This document shows, one piece after another, positions 61,493-64,000 of a stretch of DNA of 64,000 nucleotides. Both the position numbers and the translations under genes were made by a program. How positions within the stretch are numbered: position 1 is the stretch's first letter; every line of letters begins with the position of its first letter. Origin of the DNA: Candidatus Bipolaricaulota bacterium (GTDB taxonomy: Bacteria > Bipolaricaulota > Bipolaricaulia > UBA7950 > UBA9294). The stretch is from the NCBI GenBank assembly GCA_028277345.1, contig JANQGM010000005.1:1-64000 (forward strand), in the 5' to 3' direction. Below the pieces are notes generated by a model. The model saw only the letters and a list, made by a program, of their open reading frames with translations. It was not told where the DNA came from and did no database searches.

Positions 61493-62035
61493 ATGACCGG
61501 ACAAGACAAGAAGGTAACGGCTGAGGAAGCCCGCACCGCCATCGAGGCCATAAGCCGCCGAGTCGGACTTCTGCACCTTTGCTACGCGAGGACGCTCGTG
61601 AAGGAGCTCGGCAAGGAGCGTGGCCGAGAGTTGATTGAGGAAGCCATCTGGGACTATGGAACCGAAGTTGGGAAAGCGACGCGGCGTCGAGTCCTGGAGA
61701 AGGGACTGGAACCAACGCCTCAGAACATGGCGGCAGGCTCTGACCTTTCACCTCTAGGGTTCGATCACCGAAGCGCCATGGTGGATGGCGAGCCGAGAAT
61801 TCATTCCATGGCATGTGCGTTGGCCGATGTCTGGCGCGAGTTCGGAGAAGAAGACCTTGGGCAGCTGTACTGCCTCGTCGATCCCGCAAAGATGCAAGCG
61901 TATGCGCCGGAACTCACCTTGGTTCATACTCAGCGCATCCCGTTGGGAGATGAGTGCTGTGAGCTCGCCGTCCGGCCGACCTCAAGCCAGAGAGACTCCC
62001 AGATCGATCTGGATGAAGAAGGGACGGACGTATGA
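61493..62035 (+). CDS. ATC-hydrolase-family protein, copy C
   Basis: 180 aa from the ATG at 61,493 (GGGAGG 5 nt upstream); the ATG at 61,463, overlapping the flavoprotein stop as ATGA, is an alternative. Pattern RVGLLHLCYARTLVKELGKE, YCLVDPAKMQAYAPELTLVH, GDECCELAVRP, closely parallel to copy B. Belongs to module 2. Confidence 0.75.
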   Translation: MTGQDKKVTAEEARTAIEAISRRVGLLHLCYARTLVKELGKERGRELIEEAIWDYGTEVGKATRRRVLEKGLEPTPQNMAAGSDLSPLGFDHRSAMVDGEPRIHSMACALADVWREFGEEDLGQLYCLVDPAKMQAYAPELTLVHTQRIPLGDECCELAVRPTSSQRDSQIDLDEEGTDV

Positions 62036-63360
62036 CGGCTCAAGTCCTCAAACAGAAAGTTTGCGACGCAATCGATGCGCGGGCACAGGAGATTATCGAG
62101 ATCGGCAGGCACATCCTTGCCCATCCGGAAGTCGGTTACCACGAGGAAGAAACGTCGAGACTGGTGACGGAGCAGTTCGCGAAGCTCGGAGGCCCCATTC
62201 AGAAAGGCTTGGGCATCACGGGCGTCAAGACGTATCTGGAGCCTCATGGATCGGGGCCTACGGTCGCCGTTCTCGGAGAACTGGATGGACTGATCTGTCC
62301 GACGCATCCGCACGCAGACCCTCGCACCGGGGCCGCTCACACATGCGGGCACAACGCGCAGATTGCGATGATGCTGGGCGTCGGCATGGGACTGGTCGAT
62401 TCGGGCATCCTCCCACAACTCGCCGGGCGCATCGCACTCCTTGCCGTTCCCGCCGAAGAATACGTGGACATCGAGGATCGCGCAGCGCTTCGTCGGGAAG
62501 GCAAGATCGAATTCTATGGTGGCAAGGCACAACTCGTCAAGGAAGGCGCCTTCGATGACATCGACGCCGCCATGATCCTTCATTCCATGCCCGGCGTCGC
62601 AGAGCGCCGGTTCGCAGTCGGAGGAAGCTGCAATGGCTTCCTCGCCAAGGCCATCCGCTTCCGGGGGACGGCATCGCACGCAGGCGCACGTCCGGAGCAC
62701 GGCACCAACGCCCTGAATGCAGCCGCGCTTGGCATCCTCGGCGTTCATGCGCAACGAGAAACATTTCGAGACGAAGATGTCATACGCGTTCATTTCGTCA
62801 TGACGAAGGGCGGTGATCTTGTCAACATCGTTCCCGATGATGTCAGGTTGGAGTTGTTCGTTCGCGGCAAGACCCTGGAGGGCATCCTCGATGCTGCCCG
62901 GAAAGTCGATCGAGCCTTGCAGGGTGCGGCAACAATGATCGGTGCCACTGTGGAGATCGAGGACCTCCCAGGATATCTCCCTTTGCTGCAGGACAAGGTG
63001 CTCGCAGATAGCTTCCACGCCAATGCCATTTCCCTCACGGGGGAGAACAGCGTTTGGCGAGGCGGGCATATGGCCGCCTCCACAGACATGGGCGACATTT
63101 CGCACTTGATCCCCTCCATTCATCCTTCGGGCGGCGGATACGCGGGGATGATCCACAACGAGACGTTCTCCATCGTGGATGAGGAGATGGCCTATGTGAC
63201 GCCGGCCAAAGCGCTCGCGATGACGGTCGTTGATCTTCTCACCGATGATGGGGTGCTTGCCAAGCGAGTGATCCGCGAATTCGTGCCTCGATTGACCAAG
63301 GATGAGTACCTCGGCTATCTCCGAGGCGAAGGTCTCCCAAAGAAGGATGGAGACGAATGA
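62032..63360 (+). CDS. M20-family amidohydrolase
   Basis: 442 aa. M20D/AbgB-like zinc hydrolase: IGRHILAHPEVGYHEEETSR, metal loop AAHTCGHNAQIAMMLG, PAEEYVDIED, HAGARPEHGTNALNAA, and the late STDMGDISHLIPSIHP. Family members hydrolyse N-acyl, N-carbamoyl or aminobenzoyl amides. In the known ATC pathway of Pseudomonas an M20 N-carbamoyl-cysteine amidohydrolase follows ATC hydrolase, which makes this pairing notable. ATGA overlap on both sides. Confidence 0.9.
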   Translation: MTAQVLKQKVCDAIDARAQEIIEIGRHILAHPEVGYHEEETSRLVTEQFAKLGGPIQKGLGITGVKTYLEPHGSGPTVAVLGELDGLICPTHPHADPRTGAAHTCGHNAQIAMMLGVGMGLVDSGILPQLAGRIALLAVPAEEYVDIEDRAALRREGKIEFYGGKAQLVKEGAFDDIDAAMILHSMPGVAERRFAVGGSCNGFLAKAIRFRGTASHAGARPEHGTNALNAAALGILGVHAQRETFRDEDVIRVHFVMTKGGDLVNIVPDDVRLELFVRGKTLEGILDAARKVDRALQGAATMIGATVEIEDLPGYLPLLQDKVLADSFHANAISLTGENSVWRGGHMAASTDMGDISHLIPSIHPSGGGYAGMIHNETFSIVDEEMAYVTPAKALAMTVVDLLTDDGVLAKRVIREFVPRLTKDEYLGYLRGEGLPKKDGDE

Positions 63361-64000
63361 GCAACGCCTCTGAAGCCGTAACGGCGATACTCGCAGAATT
63401 TGATGCCGCCGTTTCTCCTGCCATCCAACGGTCTATCCACAAAGATGCCCTGAATCTCGCCAAGCACGCGGAATCGCTCGCTGTGGATGCTCAAGGGAAA
63501 GAGCACCTTGAATTCGCTGCAAGCATCCTGGCTTCTGTTCACAAACTACAAGGGCTGCTCGGCGGATGTGAAGCCGCACGTCAATTCGTCGGAGACGCAC
63601 TCGTATCTTCGTTCAAGCTCCGTGCAGCGGAGTACGTTGTGCGCCGGCTTGGTGTGAACCTTGACAGCCCCCAAACAGCCCTTCCCACCATTGCTGCGAA
63701 TTTCATCCCCCGCGGAGACGTGCTATTCGGAAAGGGATTTCGATATGCCTGTGAACGATCCAGTCCCTCGGAATTCTGTGCGCGAATCGACAGCTGCCTA
63801 TTCGATGCGTTCTTCAGGACAATGAATGCGCCAGAGATGACCCAGCTGCTGTGCCGACTGGATATCGTGTGGGCCGACGCTCTTGAGCTCAATTGTCCGA
63901 GCATTCGGTTCGATCGACCCACAACGCTGGCGCAGGGAGATGACACGTGCCGCTTCCTCTTTCGAGAGGTCTCTTCGCGTGGATGGAACGCGGTATCCAC
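63357..64000 (+). CDS. ATC-hydrolase-family protein, copy D (partial)
   Basis: At least 214 codons, open at the window edge. The translation starts MSNASEAVTAILAEF and includes CLFDAFFRTMNAPEMTQLLC, then IRFDRPTTLAQGDDTCRFLF, the PF14196 signature in its canonical form (FxRPTTLAxGDDxCRFxF). More divergent and longer than copies A-C. ATGA overlap with the M20 gene. Stop codon not in the window. Confidence 0.8.
   Translation, partial: MSNASEAVTAILAEFDAAVSPAIQRSIHKDALNLAKHAESLAVDAQGKEHLEFAASILASVHKLQGLLGGCEAARQFVGDALVSSFKLRAAEYVVRRLGVNLDSPQTALPTIAANFIPRGDVLFGKGFRYACERSSPSEFCARIDSCLFDAFFRTMNAPEMTQLLCRLDIVWADALELNCPSIRFDRPTTLAQGDDTCRFLFREVSSRGWNAVS

Overview
The window is bacterial chromosome from an organism with an outer membrane: it has two proteins ending in a beta-barrel-like terminal Phe, lipoprotein and Sec signal peptides, and a GmhB-type heptose phosphatase. 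No 16S rRNA is present. Gene content and order would suit an uncultured deep-branching lineage such as Bipolaricaulota, but that is only a guess. Genes are dense, GC-rich and mostly preceded by clear Shine-Dalgarno sequences.

Layout. (1) 1-2,788: accessory DNA downstream of a minus-strand tRNA-Val(CAC), with an IS481-like transposase tail, a TPR membrane protein and two copies of a repeat resembling the tRNA-Val 3' end. (2) 2,789-11,323: a long minus-strand housekeeping operon, metG-rplU-prp-like-rpmA-obgE-nadD-infC-rpmI-rplT-folB-folK-rng, from a good sigma70 promoter. infC and rng have no ATG/GTG/TTG at their homologous N-termini and appear to start at ATC. (3) 11,383-24,766: moaD-like gene, an envelope operon (subtilase, PorV-like barrel, 1,352-aa propeller/barrel protein), a small basic protein with phosphohexomutase, leuS, gmhB and tRNA-Ala(GGC).

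(4) 24,767-44,124: a mosaic island directly downstream of tRNA-Ala. At least ten degenerate copies of the tRNA-Ala 3' end (core CCCCTAGGCTCCA) separate unrelated one- or few-gene segments: a PKD/M23/Fn3/golvesin lipoprotein, a VOC protein, a HEPN-type protein, a DUF21 membrane protein, fragments, an amidohydrolase, a GNAT enzyme with a zinc-uptake operon and Fur-family regulator, and methyltransferases. It looks like an integron-style cassette array built on a tRNA attachment site. No integrase is visible in the window. This is the most unusual feature here.

(5) 44,483-64,000: a PadR-CPBP protease pair, then a catabolic island arranged around a GntR regulator. To the left, on minus, lie a flavin reductase, an ATC-hydrolase-family protein and an alpha/beta hydrolase. 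To the right, on plus, lies an operon of about 15 kb holding two parallel modules (fumarate-reductase-like flavoprotein, 2Fe-2S protein, ATC-hydrolase-family protein), M24 and M20 metallohydrolases, an isochorismatase-fold hydrolase, a BAAT-type thioesterase and a peptide-type ABC importer without its ATPases. The content suggests uptake, redox activation and hydrolysis of an amide- or heterocycle-containing compound. The substrate cannot be named from sequence.
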